A stretch of 64,000 nt of DNA from Tahibacter amnicola (GCF_025398735.1 NZ_CP104694.1:5483465-5547464), one strand, 5' to 3'; positions 10,081 through 17,757 are shown, counted from the stretch's first letter. Translations and numbers: made by a program. Notes: generated from the sequence alone by a model not told the origin.

Positions 10081-10930
10081 TTCCAGATACCTCTCTGCAG
10101 AATCGATACGACAATCACGCCGGTTCGGCCCACCATGGTGTCCCGCGCCTCACAGGCGTCAGGCGCATGCGCCGGCCCTTGTTCGCTCCCCCTCAACTGC
10201 GGTGGCGCGCCCTTCCAGACCGGGAATGCGGATTTGCCCACCCAAAGTGATCACGCAGCGCACCGAAATCGGTCGTAGCTCGCAGTTCTAGCGTGCAGTT
10301 AGTGTCGCGTGGTCGTTCTGAGCGAGATCGTGATCAGGCTCAGCACCGTTTTACGGGGGAGGGGCATCGATCCGATGTTCGGGTGGCTACCCGACACGCG
10401 GCCACGGCAGAACGCGACCAGTTCTTTCCAGTACGTCGCAACAGTCGCCCGGGTACCACACATGGCCGACCAGCTATCGCTCAGCAACTGGTTCGCATCA
10501 GGCGACATTCACCGAGTATCACCCGAGCAGTCGTCATCTCCAGTCGTCCGCCCCTTCAAAGTCCACCCGACCGCCGGTGCAAGTCACCCACGCGTGATAC
10601 GCAATCACCCGTCGCCGCCTGATAGTTACCCGGTGGTGTCACTGATTTTTGCTCAGCGCCGCATGATTTCCGTCCAACGCCGCCCGCGCGGCAGGCAAAG
10701 GCGGGTGAATTTCAGTGGGCGGTGACCAGTATTCGTCCGCACCCTTGGCTGAAATTTGGTCACACGTGAGTGACGCCCGGTCACGCGCCAGTGACTTTCA
10801 GCGGGCGTCCACTGCCCGGCAGGCGCCGAAGCGTGATTGCCAGTGAACGATGCCAATTTTCCGCTCAGACGTGGTCGGCGCCATCCGAGAGGTGCGCGAT
10901 GCGCATCCAGAGCCTGCTGACCCTATGACG
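10081..10930. other. 850-bp stretch without a convincing gene; possible decayed mobile-element remnant
   Basis: The first ~150 bases must hold the promoter of the minus-strand RHS gene. Between 10300 and 10510 the minus strand has a short open frame with a WKELVAFC-like string that faintly recalls IS66 accessory proteins, too short to call. From 10570 to 10800 several GTCAC/GTGAC motifs recur in both orientations next to TTTCAG-like strings (for example TGAATTTCAGTGGGCGGTGA), a pattern reminiscent of IS21-family ends. I see no transposase, so this is only a possible remnant. Confidence 0.35.
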
Positions 10931-10969
10931 CCCATACCGCGCCGCCTGGAATTTCTGCCACCCTACGGA

Positions 10970-10999
10970 TTGACGCCGTCGCGCTGGGTTCGTAAGAAT
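10970..10999 (+). promoter_or_regulatory. Candidate sigma-70 promoter of the repeat module, copy 1
   Basis: TTGACG at 10970-10975 and AAGAAT at 10994-10999 with an 18-base spacer. Both boxes are conserved in copy 2 (28951-28980) although the spacer differs. The -10 box is weak (4 of 6), so this is a candidate only. Confidence 0.35.
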
Positions 11000-11215
11000 C
11001 ACCTCGCTGCCGCCAAATCGGCAGCCCAGGATTGGCCTCCTGGTATCGTTGGCGCTCAAAAGCGCCCATCCGTCGATGCCGGCGCTTTTTTCACGCCCAG
11101 TCGTCGGCTGGGCGCCCTATTGCCCCCAGTTTTATGGCGGGCGGCGCTTGGCAGCAGCAATGCTGGCCGGTTCCAACGATCCGGTAGGCCAACCAGGCGT
11201 CGTCCGTCACCGTTT
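11000..11215 (+). ncRNA. Structured RNA leader with a C4-antisense-RNA-like fold, copy 1
   Basis: Several hairpins follow each other: CTGCCG/CGGCAG (about 11017-11034), CCAGGA/TCCTGG, GGCGC/GCGCC, then AGCGCC/GGCGCT followed by TTTTTT (an intrinsic-terminator-like stem that shares its left arm with the previous one), and GCCCAG/CTGGGC. From 11134 to 11211 the pattern GGCGGGCGGCGCTTGGCAGC ... GGCCGG ... CCGGTAGGCCAACC resembles the C4 antisense RNA consensus (CCGG pairs and a long-range TTGGC/GCCAA pairing). Comparing copies, the hairpin CAGCA-GCAA-TGCTG becomes CAGCC-GCAA-GGCTG in copy 2: a compensatory change around a GNRA loop, which argues for a selected RNA structure. Assignment to the C4 family is from memory. 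Confidence 0.5.
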
Positions 11216-11257
11216 CGGGTCCGGTGACGGGTCATCCCCACTCGTCGAGGACACGCA

Positions 11258-11422
11258 ATGTCTCTCCGCATGGAACGCCCGTTCGCCGATCGCGAACGTT
11301 TGCCGTCGAGTCGTACCCGCCGCCTGCATCCGGTTTCGCGCCGGTGCAGGCGGTTGCATCGCAAATCCCGGGCCCCGCTGTCGTGCCCTGTCCGCCCCGC
11401 TGCATCAAGGAGCGGCGCATGA
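11258..11422 (+). CDS. Short Arg-rich ORF overlapping the start of the 107-aa gene, copy 1
   Basis: 54 residues from ATG 11258, with GAGG eight bases upstream. Its TGA (11420-11422) overlaps the ATG of the next gene in an ATGA arrangement, which suggests translational coupling. The product (MSLRMERPFADRERL...) is very rich in Arg and unlike any family I know. The frame and the overlap are kept in copy 2. It may be a leader peptide rather than a functional protein. Confidence 0.35.
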   Translation: MSLRMERPFADRERLPSSRTRRLHPVSRRCRRLHRKSRAPLSCPVRPAASRSGA

Positions 11423-11742
11423 GCCATTCCCACGATGACGATGATCAGGTCGACACCTCGCCCGAGTACGGCATCCACGATGTGCTCGTACCCGCGCTGG
11501 CCGAAGATCACCACGACTTTCCGCGCATCCTCCGCGCCGCACGCCACGTACGCGACACCACGCTTGCCAGCCTGCGCACCGTCGCACAGCTGCTACGCGC
11601 GGCCGCCAACGGCGACAACCCACGTCGGTCGGACCTGATGCACGACGCCGGCCACGTCGTCGCCCAGCTCACCGAATTCATCGACGCGATGACAACCCTG
11701 GAAAGCCATGCCGACTTTCAACGGCAGCGACTGGCGCGCTGA
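11419..11742 (+). CDS. 107-aa conserved small protein of the repeat module, copy 1
   Basis: Start ATG 11419 is chosen because AAGGAG lies 7-8 bases upstream; the frame could extend to 11224 but that part is leader. The protein starts MSHSHDDDDQ, with a His/Asp-rich head, then an alpha-helical body (HDVLVPALAEDHHDFPRI, VRDTTLASLRTVAQLLR, DAGHVVAQLTEFIDAMTTLE). Size, acidic head and late hydrophobic helix recall the small DUF3077/DUF6124-type proteins of pseudomonads that sit behind C4-like leaders, but I cannot confirm membership. The copy 2 protein differs only at the start (GTG start, S to R at residue 2). Function unknown. Confidence 0.65.
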   Translation: MSHSHDDDDQVDTSPEYGIHDVLVPALAEDHHDFPRILRAARHVRDTTLASLRTVAQLLRAAANGDNPRRSDLMHDAGHVVAQLTEFIDAMTTLESHADFQRQRLAR

Positions 11743-11754
11743 TCTGCCATTCCC

Positions 11755-11977
11755 TGTAGGTTGGCGGTGAACGCAGCGAACCCCGACATCGGGCCTCTAT
11801 GGCACCTCGGCCTGTGTATTTTGCGCCCTTGCTGGAGTTCGCTGCACTCACCCCAGCCCACCGTTGTGCACTTTCAGTTTTTGTCGCGTAATTCACCCCG
11901 GGTGCGCTGCGCTTACCCAGGCTACAGGGAGCACTGCTTTTATAGCCCGGGTTAACCCGCAGGGTTCACCCGGGGTG
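11755..11977. repeat. REP-like palindromic repeats, copy 1
   Basis: Two pairs of REP-like units. GTAGGTTGGCGGTGAACGCA... (11755-11788) faces GAGTTCGCTGCACTCACCCC... (11835-11862). CACCCCGGGTGCGCTGCGCT... (11893-11925) faces TAGCCCGGGTTAACCCGCAG... (11943-11977). Both types (GTTGGGTGAGCG... and AGCCCGGGTAAG...) are familiar dispersed extragenic palindromes in proteobacterial chromosomes. Confidence 0.65.
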
Positions 11978-12037
11978 GGGCTGCGACCACGATACGAGAA
12001 CTGCCACGCCTCACGATGTTGCACTGCGAACGTCACA

Positions 12038-12207
12038 GGAAACACCGTCAACCGCACCGGAGCGGTTGACCCATCCAAACAGCGCGGTGCGTCTTTCCGG
12101 AAGACTCACCCGCTGCGCACGATGGAACGGTGTTTCCGGTGACGCTTGCCATGAAAACCACCGGTGACTGCTATCCCTCCGACAGCGCCAATCGCGCGAG
12201 CGCTGTC
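12038..12207. other. Cloverleaf-like inverted repeat plus a second perfect hairpin, copy 1
   Basis: An 11-bp outer stem (GGAAACACCGT at 12038-12048, ACGGTGTTTCC at 12127-12137) encloses two arms: GTCAACCGC-ACCGGA-GCGGTTGAC (12047-12070) and GTCTT-TCCGG-AAGAC (12091-12105). About 45 bases on, GACAGCGC/GCGCTGTC (12181-12207) forms another perfect hairpin. The whole block is repeated without visible change in copy 2. No coding frame explains it. Confidence 0.55.
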
Positions 12208-12508
12208 GGGCACGGGGCTGTGCTGACGAGTGCAGCCGTGACAGCCAGGGTAGCGGGCGCCGGTTCCTATTCTTCGTTGCGGCTGCGGCGAAGTCCTGCG
12301 CCCCTCGATCCACTCAGCTACCTACCGGTGCTGCGCAGACGCCGCCTTGAACGGTGCCACACGGTCTCTCCGATGGGCGAGGATCCTCCTCATGTTCAAT
12401 CCTGTCCGAAAGCACGACCGCGCAGGACTGCAATTCATAAGACGAGCGTCCCGTAGATAACTCAAGACGGAACCGACACCAAATCTCAGCATCTGAGACT
12501 ACCATTTG

Positions 12509-12514
12509 TATACT
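12509..12514 (+). promoter_or_regulatory. Candidate -10 box upstream of the 12562 gene
   Basis: TATACT lies 48 bases before ATG 12562 in a locally AT-rich stretch; no convincing -35 box is visible. It begins after the end of the long repeat, so this gene's promoter is island-specific. Confidence 0.3.
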
Positions 12515-12561
12515 GATTACTCAGGGGACGTTTTTCACACCATGGACAAGGAACGAAGACG

Positions 12562-13167
12562 ATGCAAGACGCAGGTCACCCCACCACTGAGAATATGGAC
12601 TCTGTTGGGCGCGAGATTTCCAATAGCCGCTCACGCGCTGTGCGGACGGCGATTCGCGCTGTTTTCACGCTGATTACGCTCGTCGGCGCCAGCGGCGCTA
12701 CCGCACAGTCATGCCTTACGGGTTGTGACGATGGTGACGGCCAAGGTCAACCCATGCCAGCCGTACCCGTCATCGGGTTCATTTCGAACTGGGACCCATG
12801 TGCAGCAGGGTGGTGCAATTTCGACGGCGGCAACAATGATGAGCCAGATGACGTAGGTAGTGGCGGAGGCAGTGGCTCAAGTGGCAGCAACGACGGAGGC
12901 GATTACACCAAAGTTAAGGCCCGCGCGGCCGACAATGACAACGATTGCACATCGCAGGAAGAATGGCGCCTTGCGGCTGCAAATGCTCGCGCCAACCTGG
13001 TGGCACCACAGGTGGAAGAAGGTGACTTTATTGAGGTACGGCTCTCCGACGGGATGGTTGAGCGCTGGGAATACGTCTGCGGAGGCAGGTTCTGCGCCGG
13101 CACCGTCCTGGCGCCCTATCCCGTAAAATCCATGTGTCGCCAGGAATTCGACTGGTGGGCGCCGTAA
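12562..13167 (+). CDS. Exported Cys-containing protein with a Gly/Ser linker, unknown function
   Basis: 201 residues from ATG 12562; an internal start at Met12 (12595) is possible. A hydrophobic signal segment (AIRAVFTLITLVGASGATAQ) precedes a mature part with paired cysteines (SCLTGC, CAAGWC), a low-complexity Gly/Ser linker (about residues 97-110, GSGGGSGSSGS) and a C-terminal domain with WEYVCGGRFC and a terminal EFDWWAP. The disulfide-ready pattern suggests a periplasmic or surface protein. I do not recognise a family. It lies 75 bases before a membrane-anchored protein in the same direction and may share an operon with it and the Fic gene. Confidence 0.6.
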   Translation: MQDAGHPTTENMDSVGREISNSRSRAVRTAIRAVFTLITLVGASGATAQSCLTGCDDGDGQGQPMPAVPVIGFISNWDPCAAGWCNFDGGNNDEPDDVGSGGGSGSSGSNDGGDYTKVKARAADNDNDCTSQEEWRLAAANARANLVAPQVEEGDFIEVRLSDGMVERWEYVCGGRFCAGTVLAPYPVKSMCRQEFDWWAP

Positions 13168-13242
13168 TCTAGGGCCACGCGCGGTCCGCCCGGCGGTAGT
13201 GCGGGCGGATCGCAACGAACAGAACCATTCAGGAATCGTGAA

Positions 13243-14169
13243 ATGTCGGTCAGAAACTTCGCACTTGGTGGTGTCGCGGTAGTCGCGGTGGTTGGTGGAA
13301 TCGCCGTGTTCCACAATGGCAGAATAGCAGTCGCTCCTGATGTAGCAACACCGGCAGCGTCCGCGGTCACTGGATCGACATCGACCGTGCCTTCCACCGA
13401 GTCCAAGCCGCTGAAATTTGCTGACAGACGTGCGGAGGCAATCTCGGCACTTTCAGGCAGCGATTCGGATCGGTGGATCTCGACGTGGCGGAGCACCCTC
13501 TCACAGATGACCGCCAGCGAGCTTTGGGATCTGATGACCGATCCCGGTGTATCGGGCCAACGTGAGGCGAAAACACTGCGCGACCAAATGATCAAGGGTT
13601 GCACTGTCGCCGTAGGAATAGCCGAAAAGGGCGAAGATCAGAGTAATGCGGTAAGCGAATGGTGCTCCATGTTCGCTCGTCGAGGTGGCATGGACTACCT
13701 GCGCGAACAGTCTACCGCGCTGATGCAGGACGCGGACCTTCAATCCGCCCCGCATCAGGTTCTTGGCCCGCAGAAACTTCGTGGAACGCAAGCCGAACGG
13801 GCCGAAGAGATTTCAATGCTTGAGTCCGCGCTACGCCAAGCAAAGGATCCCTGGACGGCAAAGGCGAGCCTCCGCTCTCTGTGGGCTTATCGTAGCCAAT
13901 TTCTGCTGGACGATTGGTCAGCTGTTGAGCAACTTTCGAAATTCCAGCAGGAACGAATCCGTCACGTTGTATCTCTTGACTACGCCTGCCGCATGACTAG
14001 CGATTGCGACGCAAACAGCGTGTGGGTGGTAGAGCTCTGCGCACTCAGTCCGGGGTTGATTTGTCCACGGGGCGCCGGAATGGATCAAGTGCTGGCTCAG
14101 AATCTCTCTCCGGCAGAGATTGCCTTGATCCAGAAGATCCTGTCGAAGATCACGGCGGTAAAGAGCTGA
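13243..14169 (+). CDS. Membrane-anchored protein of unknown function
   Basis: 308 residues. A single N-terminal hydrophobic helix (residues 6-23, FALGGVAVVAVVGGIAVF) is followed by a Ser/Thr/Pro/Ala-rich spacer and an alpha-helical periplasmic domain with cysteines at several places (KGCTV, EWCSMF, DYACRMTSDCD, ELCALSPGLICP). The last part reads LSPAEIALIQKILSKI. No family recognised. It stands between an exported Cys protein and a Fic protein, with a 10-base gap to the Fic frame, which hints at a three-gene unit. Confidence 0.6.
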   Translation: MSVRNFALGGVAVVAVVGGIAVFHNGRIAVAPDVATPAASAVTGSTSTVPSTESKPLKFADRRAEAISALSGSDSDRWISTWRSTLSQMTASELWDLMTDPGVSGQREAKTLRDQMIKGCTVAVGIAEKGEDQSNAVSEWCSMFARRGGMDYLREQSTALMQDADLQSAPHQVLGPQKLRGTQAERAEEISMLESALRQAKDPWTAKASLRSLWAYRSQFLLDDWSAVEQLSKFQQERIRHVVSLDYACRMTSDCDANSVWVVELCALSPGLICPRGAGMDQVLAQNLSPAEIALIQKILSKITAVKS

Positions 14170-14179
14170 AGAGCCTTCT

Positions 14180-15247
14180 ATGCATACCGCAGACGGCGTT
14201 CGTCGTGGTGATGGCGGCCACGCACCCTATACAGTCTCTGGCTTTGGTCGTGGGTCGCGCTTGTCCGTACCGACGCCGATCTCGGGAAATATCTCGACCT
14301 ACTTCGTACCATGCCGGGTCTCAGGTATGACAATCGCATCATCCACGCCAAACGCGCCTGCTATCACTGCAAGCAGGTGCAACTTGCTGGGAACGGGGAT
14401 GTTGGCCGTTGCGCGCGACGGTGATGGTTGCGCTCCCTCCGTACGCATGAACGCAATGCGAGCGTTGGACCTTCTCCGCGCACACGGCTGGACGACGGAC
14501 TCGCTTTGCCGCGCACATGCCATTTTGCTGGGCAATGACCGATGCGTGCCCTCCCGCTTTCGAGATAGCATCGCGTGGGTGGACGGAGCATCCCCGTCGC
14601 TGGCGAAATTGATTCCGCCACCGACGTCAGCCCTCCATGAACTCATGCACGACTTGCTTACCTTCACCGGATCGTCGAGCCCCACCTGGTTTCGGCAAGC
14701 GATCGCGTACTACCAGTTCCTCCACATTCATCCGTTCAGTGATGGAAACGGGCGCATGTCGCGGCTTCTGGTCGCCTCGATTGCCGGACACGGCGCGCAT
14801 GACCAGTCCGAGGCACTTGCAGTTGCCATTGCGTTGACACTGAATCGCGTCGCCATGACGCGCCATTTCGATGCAGTGCGCGACGGTGACATTCAAATCT
14901 ACCTTGATCTGTGGCACAGGCTCGCAGCATGGGCTGCGGGATTCGTCGGTATCGCCGTCCAGCACGAGCAACGACTGCAAAGTGAACTGATGACGGTGGT
15001 CGGCCCCGGCGCCGGGCAACTGCTGACTCATCTGTGCAGCGCTGCCGCAATCCATCTGCATTCAATCGGGAAGCGCCTCAACTGGTCGAGTAAGATTTTG
15101 GCGTGTCGCGAGCAGCAGCTTCGGTCAGCGGGGTGGATTACCGGGGCGTCGAATGAGCTTACCTGTCCTCCCATAAATCGGACCAGGGTCGATCTCATGA
15201 ACTCGCTCCGTACGGATACCGCTCGGATTCTCGCTTCGCAAAGCTAG
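14180..15247 (+). CDS. Fic-domain protein (putative AMP transferase) without a clear inhibitory motif
   Basis: 355 residues from ATG 14180, or 306 from ATG 14327; the first ~50 residues do not look like a Fic N-terminus, so the later start may be right. The Fic signature HPFSDGNGR is complete at residues 184-192 with the catalytic His and the phosphate-binding Asn/Gly/Arg. Upstream there is the usual beta-hairpin flap region (SRFRDSIAWVDGASPSLAKLIPPP) and ALHELMHDL. Fic enzymes transfer AMP (or related groups) from NTPs to protein hydroxyls. Class II members carry (S/T)xxxE(G/N) before the core; at the matching place this protein has SRCNLLGTG, lacking the Glu, so autoinhibition may be lost or the domain may be drifting. 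The TAG stop coincides with the insertion point of an IS630 element. Confidence 0.8.
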   Translation: MHTADGVRRGDGGHAPYTVSGFGRGSRLSVPTPISGNISTYFVPCRVSGMTIASSTPNAPAITASRCNLLGTGMLAVARDGDGCAPSVRMNAMRALDLLRAHGWTTDSLCRAHAILLGNDRCVPSRFRDSIAWVDGASPSLAKLIPPPTSALHELMHDLLTFTGSSSPTWFRQAIAYYQFLHIHPFSDGNGRMSRLLVASIAGHGAHDQSEALAVAIALTLNRVAMTRHFDAVRDGDIQIYLDLWHRLAAWAAGFVGIAVQHEQRLQSELMTVVGPGAGQLLTHLCSAAAIHLHSIGKRLNWSSKILACREQQLRSAGWITGASNELTCPPINRTRVDLMNSLRTDTARILASQS

Positions 15248-16425
15248 TGTGGTGTTCCATTAATACGCTTAACTAATTGCGCGCCCCAGCCGACCGACAC
15301 TCGCGATGATCTGGTCGGCAGTGCGTCGCCAAGTGAACGGCTTTGGATCTTGGTTGTGTTGGTGCAGGTATTCGCGAATGGATCGTTCGAGGTCGGCGAC
15401 GCTCACGTGTGCGCCACGCTTGAGCCAGCGCGTGGTCAACGTGGAGAAGAAGCGCTCCACGAGGTTGAGCCATGAAGCCGATGTCGGGGTGAAGTGCAGG
15501 TGGTAGCGCGGACGCTGAGCGAACCAGCTACGCACCGCCTCGGTCTTGTGCGTGCCGTAGTTGTCGAGGATGAGATGGATGTCGAGACCTTTCGGCGCAT
15601 CGCGGTCGATGGCATTGAGGAACTCGAGAAACTCGGCACTGCGATGGCGGCGCTTGAGGCGGCCAATCACCTTGCCGGTAGCCACATCCAGGGCAGCGAA
15701 GAGCGAAGTGGTGCCGTGGCGCTGGTAGTCATGCGTATGCGTTGCCGGCTTGCCGAAAGTCATCGGCAGGCCAGGCTGCGTGCGGTTGAGCGCCTGAATC
15801 TGGCTCTTCTCATCCACACACAGCACCAAAGCCCGGTCAGGTGGCGCCAGATACAAACCCACAATGTCACGCACCTTGGCCACGAAGTGCGGATCGGTCG
15901 ACAGCTTGAAGGTCTTGGTCAGATGTGGCTTCAAGCCGAACGCACGCCAGATCCGATGCACGGAAGTCGCCGATACGCCGCTGGCCTGGCTCATCGAACG
16001 CACGCTCCAATGCGTGGCTTTCGTGGGTTTGGCTTTGCGGGTGCGTTCGATCACTGCCTGCACGCACTCATCGTCGACCGAACGCGGACGACCAGGACGC
16101 GGGGCATCGGTAAGCCCGGCAAAACGATACGCCGCGTAGCGACGGCGCCACTTCGATACCGTCTGCTCCGAGACAGCGTACTTCTTCGCAATCGCTTCCC
16201 CACCAAGCCCATCTGCGCACGCCAGCACGATTCGAATCCGAAGCTTTTCGTCTTCGGGCGCTTTGCGTACTGCCAGCTGCGCCAGCAATTCGCGCCGCTC
16301 ATCGGCAGAGATCTCGAGCTTGCTGATCGGTCGACCCATGCGCGCCATCTTCGCAGTCTCCGTCGGGGACTACGAGAGATTACTCCTTTGGCCAATTAAT
16401 TCAATCTATTAACGGAACACCACAC
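15247..16425 (-). mobile_element. IS630-family insertion sequence, 1,179 bp, complete
   Basis: Terminal inverted repeats GTGTGGTGTTCCATTAATA (left) and the complement of TATTAACGGAACACCACAC (right) differ at one base over about 19 bp. A TA duplication flanks it (15245-15246 and 16426-16427), the hallmark of IS630/Tc1-type insertion. The intact transposase is on the minus strand. It is inserted in the TAG stop codon of the Fic gene; because the element begins with G, the stop is rebuilt as TA+G. Confidence 0.92.
15269..16348 (-). CDS. IS630-family transposase
   Basis: 359 residues, full length. An N-terminal helix-turn-helix region ([26 protein letters not shown], then a winged part with [19 protein letters not shown]) is followed by the DDE catalytic domain. 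Catalytic acids are recognisable in [14 protein letters not shown] (first Asp), [11 protein letters not shown] (second Asp) and [15 protein letters not shown] (final Glu), all in the usual IS630 context. It should cut and paste at TA dinucleotides, as the flanking TA duplication shows. No frameshift is visible. Confidence 0.93.
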   Translation of the reverse strand: MARMGRPISKLEISADERRELLAQLAVRKAPEDEKLRIRIVLACADGLGGEAIAKKYAVSEQTVSKWRRRYAAYRFAGLTDAPRPGRPRSVDDECVQAVIERTRKAKPTKATHWSVRSMSQASGVSATSVHRIWRAFGLKPHLTKTFKLSTDPHFVAKVRDIVGLYLAPPDRALVLCVDEKSQIQALNRTQPGLPMTFGKPATHTHDYQRHGTTSLFAALDVATGKVIGRLKRRHRSAEFLEFLNAIDRDAPKGLDIHLILDNYGTHKTEAVRSWFAQRPRYHLHFTPTSASWLNLVERFFSTLTTRWLKRGAHVSVADLERSIREYLHQHNQDPKPFTWRRTADQIIASVGRLGRAIS

Positions 16426-16428
16426 TAG

Positions 16429-17605
16429 GGAAGGTCTGAACAAGTCCGACCCGATTGTGTTGAGATAGTACCCTCCCACACAAAGGCACGCGCATGGACC
16501 AGATGAGCTTCGGCGACTCCGAGTATGCGAGCAAGCGCAAACGGACCCGCCGCGAGGTGTTTCTGGCAGAGATGGAGCAGGTTATTCCCTGGACGATCCT
16601 GCTGAACTTGATCGAGCCGGTGTATCCGAAGGCTGGCAATGGGCGGCGACCGTATCCGCTGAAGGTGATGCTGAAGATTCATCTGATGCAGAACTGGTTC
16701 GGGCTGAGCGACCCGGCGATGGAAGAAGCGCTGTACGAGATCGCGTCGATGCGCCAGTTCGCGAGCCTATCGTTGACGAAGCCGATCCCGGACGAGACGA
16801 CGATTCTCAATTTCCGGAGGTTGCTGGAAACCTACGAGCTGGGTGCCGAGATTCTGGCTCGAGTGAACGGCTATCTGTCGCGCAAAGGGCTGATGCTCAA
16901 GCGCGGAACGATGGTGGACGCCACGATCATCGCAGCACCGAGCTCGACGAAGAACGCCGGAGGTGAACGAGATCCGGAGATGCATCAGACGAAGAAGGGG
17001 AATGAGTGGTTCTTCGGCATGAAGGCGCACATTGGCGTGGATGTCGACTCCGGACTGGTGCACACGGTGACGACAACCGCAGCGAACGAAGCGGATGTGA
17101 ATGAAGCGGAGTATCTGCTGCACGGCAAGGAAAGCGTGGTCTATGCCGATGCCGGTTACACGGGCGCGGACAAGCATTCGTCGCGCCGAGGATTGGACTG
17201 GCAGATTGCTCGTCGACGCAGCAGCGTGAAGGCAATGCCGGAAGGACGCCAGAAGCGTGCGATCGAGAAAGCGGAGAAGCGCAAGGCGAGTATTCGCGCG
17301 CGCGTGGAGCACCCGTTCCGTGTCGTGAAGCGTCAGTTCGGCTACGTGAAGGTGCGCTTCAAGGGACTGGCGAAGAACACGGCGCAGATCCTGACGCTGT
17401 TCGCGCTATCGAATCTGTGGATGGCGCGAAAGCGATTGCTGGCGATGACGGGCGAGTTGCGTCCGAAGGTGGCATAGCGCGTTAAAAAGGCTGCTATTTG
17501 CAGCCTTTGCAAAGCAATCTCGTTCGCTCTGAACCGATTTTCATCACCACCGGCATGCGACCGAGTCTTCAGACAAGCAGTTTTCGAGGCTTGTTCAGAC
17601 TTTCC
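16429..17605 (+). mobile_element. IS5-family insertion sequence, 1,177 bp, complete
   Basis: Inverted ends GGAAGGTCTGAACAAG (left) and the complement of CTTGTTCAGACTTTCC (right), one mismatch. It is flanked by a 4-bp duplication CTAG (16425-16428 and 17606-17609), typical of the IS5 group. The left CTAG is composed of the last base of the IS630 element, the TA duplication and one G, so the two elements share a junction. A hairpin after the transposase (AAAGGCTGC/GCAGCCTTT at 17489-17510) may terminate its transcript. Confidence 0.92.
16494..17477 (+). CDS. IS5-family transposase
   Basis: 327 residues. N-terminal DUF772-type domain (PLKVMLKIHLMQNWFGLSDPAMEEALYEI, PDETTILNFRRLLE) and a DDE domain with MVDATIIAAPSSTKN (first Asp), VVYADAGYTGADKH (second Asp) and RARVEHPFRVVKRQFGY (Glu in the Y-(2)-R-(3)-E-(6)-K-like signature). 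Intact start and stop; it appears functional. Transposes the surrounding 1.18 kb element. Confidence 0.93.
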   Translation: MDQMSFGDSEYASKRKRTRREVFLAEMEQVIPWTILLNLIEPVYPKAGNGRRPYPLKVMLKIHLMQNWFGLSDPAMEEALYEIASMRQFASLSLTKPIPDETTILNFRRLLETYELGAEILARVNGYLSRKGLMLKRGTMVDATIIAAPSSTKNAGGERDPEMHQTKKGNEWFFGMKAHIGVDVDSGLVHTVTTTAANEADVNEAEYLLHGKESVVYADAGYTGADKHSSRRGLDWQIARRRSSVKAMPEGRQKRAIEKAEKRKASIRARVEHPFRVVKRQFGYVKVRFKGLAKNTAQILTLFALSNLWMARKRLLAMTGELRPKVA

Positions 17606-17757
17606 CTAGAGGAGAAGAGACGTTGGCAGTTAGCCGACCTATCCATAGTTACAATTTGTGCACACGACGCATAATTCACCTCCGGCACGGCACCCAAGCC
17701 GCAGGCGGAAAGGACCTCTCGGCACACATCCGCCTCGAACCTACGAATGCTCTTCAC
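17569..17757 (-). pseudogene. Short ORF interrupted by the IS5 right end (tentative)
   Basis: A GTG at 17757 follows GAGAGGA at a good distance, and the frame (MKSIRRFEADVCREV...) reads about 50 residues before it runs into the IS5 end. If both IS elements are removed in silico, the frame would continue into the sequence antisense to the 3' end of the Fic gene for about 17 codons before a stop. It may be a small gene convergent with the Fic gene that the insertions truncated, or chance. No family recognised. Confidence 0.25.

Larger units (their letters stand above)
10931..12292 (+). repeat. Long direct repeat, copy 1 (left boundary of the CRISPR/Fic island)
   Basis: This segment recurs in the same orientation at 28912-30275. 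The 5' ~270 bases are similar but clearly diverged, with several substitutions and indels. From about 11427 to 12292 the two copies read the same by eye (about 866 bases). The spacing of matching positions is 17,983 bp. Each copy contains a structured leader, an overlapping pair of small ORFs, REP-like palindromes and a cloverleaf-like inverted repeat. Sequence similarity stops abruptly at 12292/30275, just after TGCGGCTGCGGCGAA. Confidence 0.95.

Noticed and set aside
12038-12137. Cloverleaf-like inverted repeat as a tRNA gene
   Set aside because: There are only two inner arms, no T-loop GTTCRA pattern in the right place and no sensible anticodon stem.
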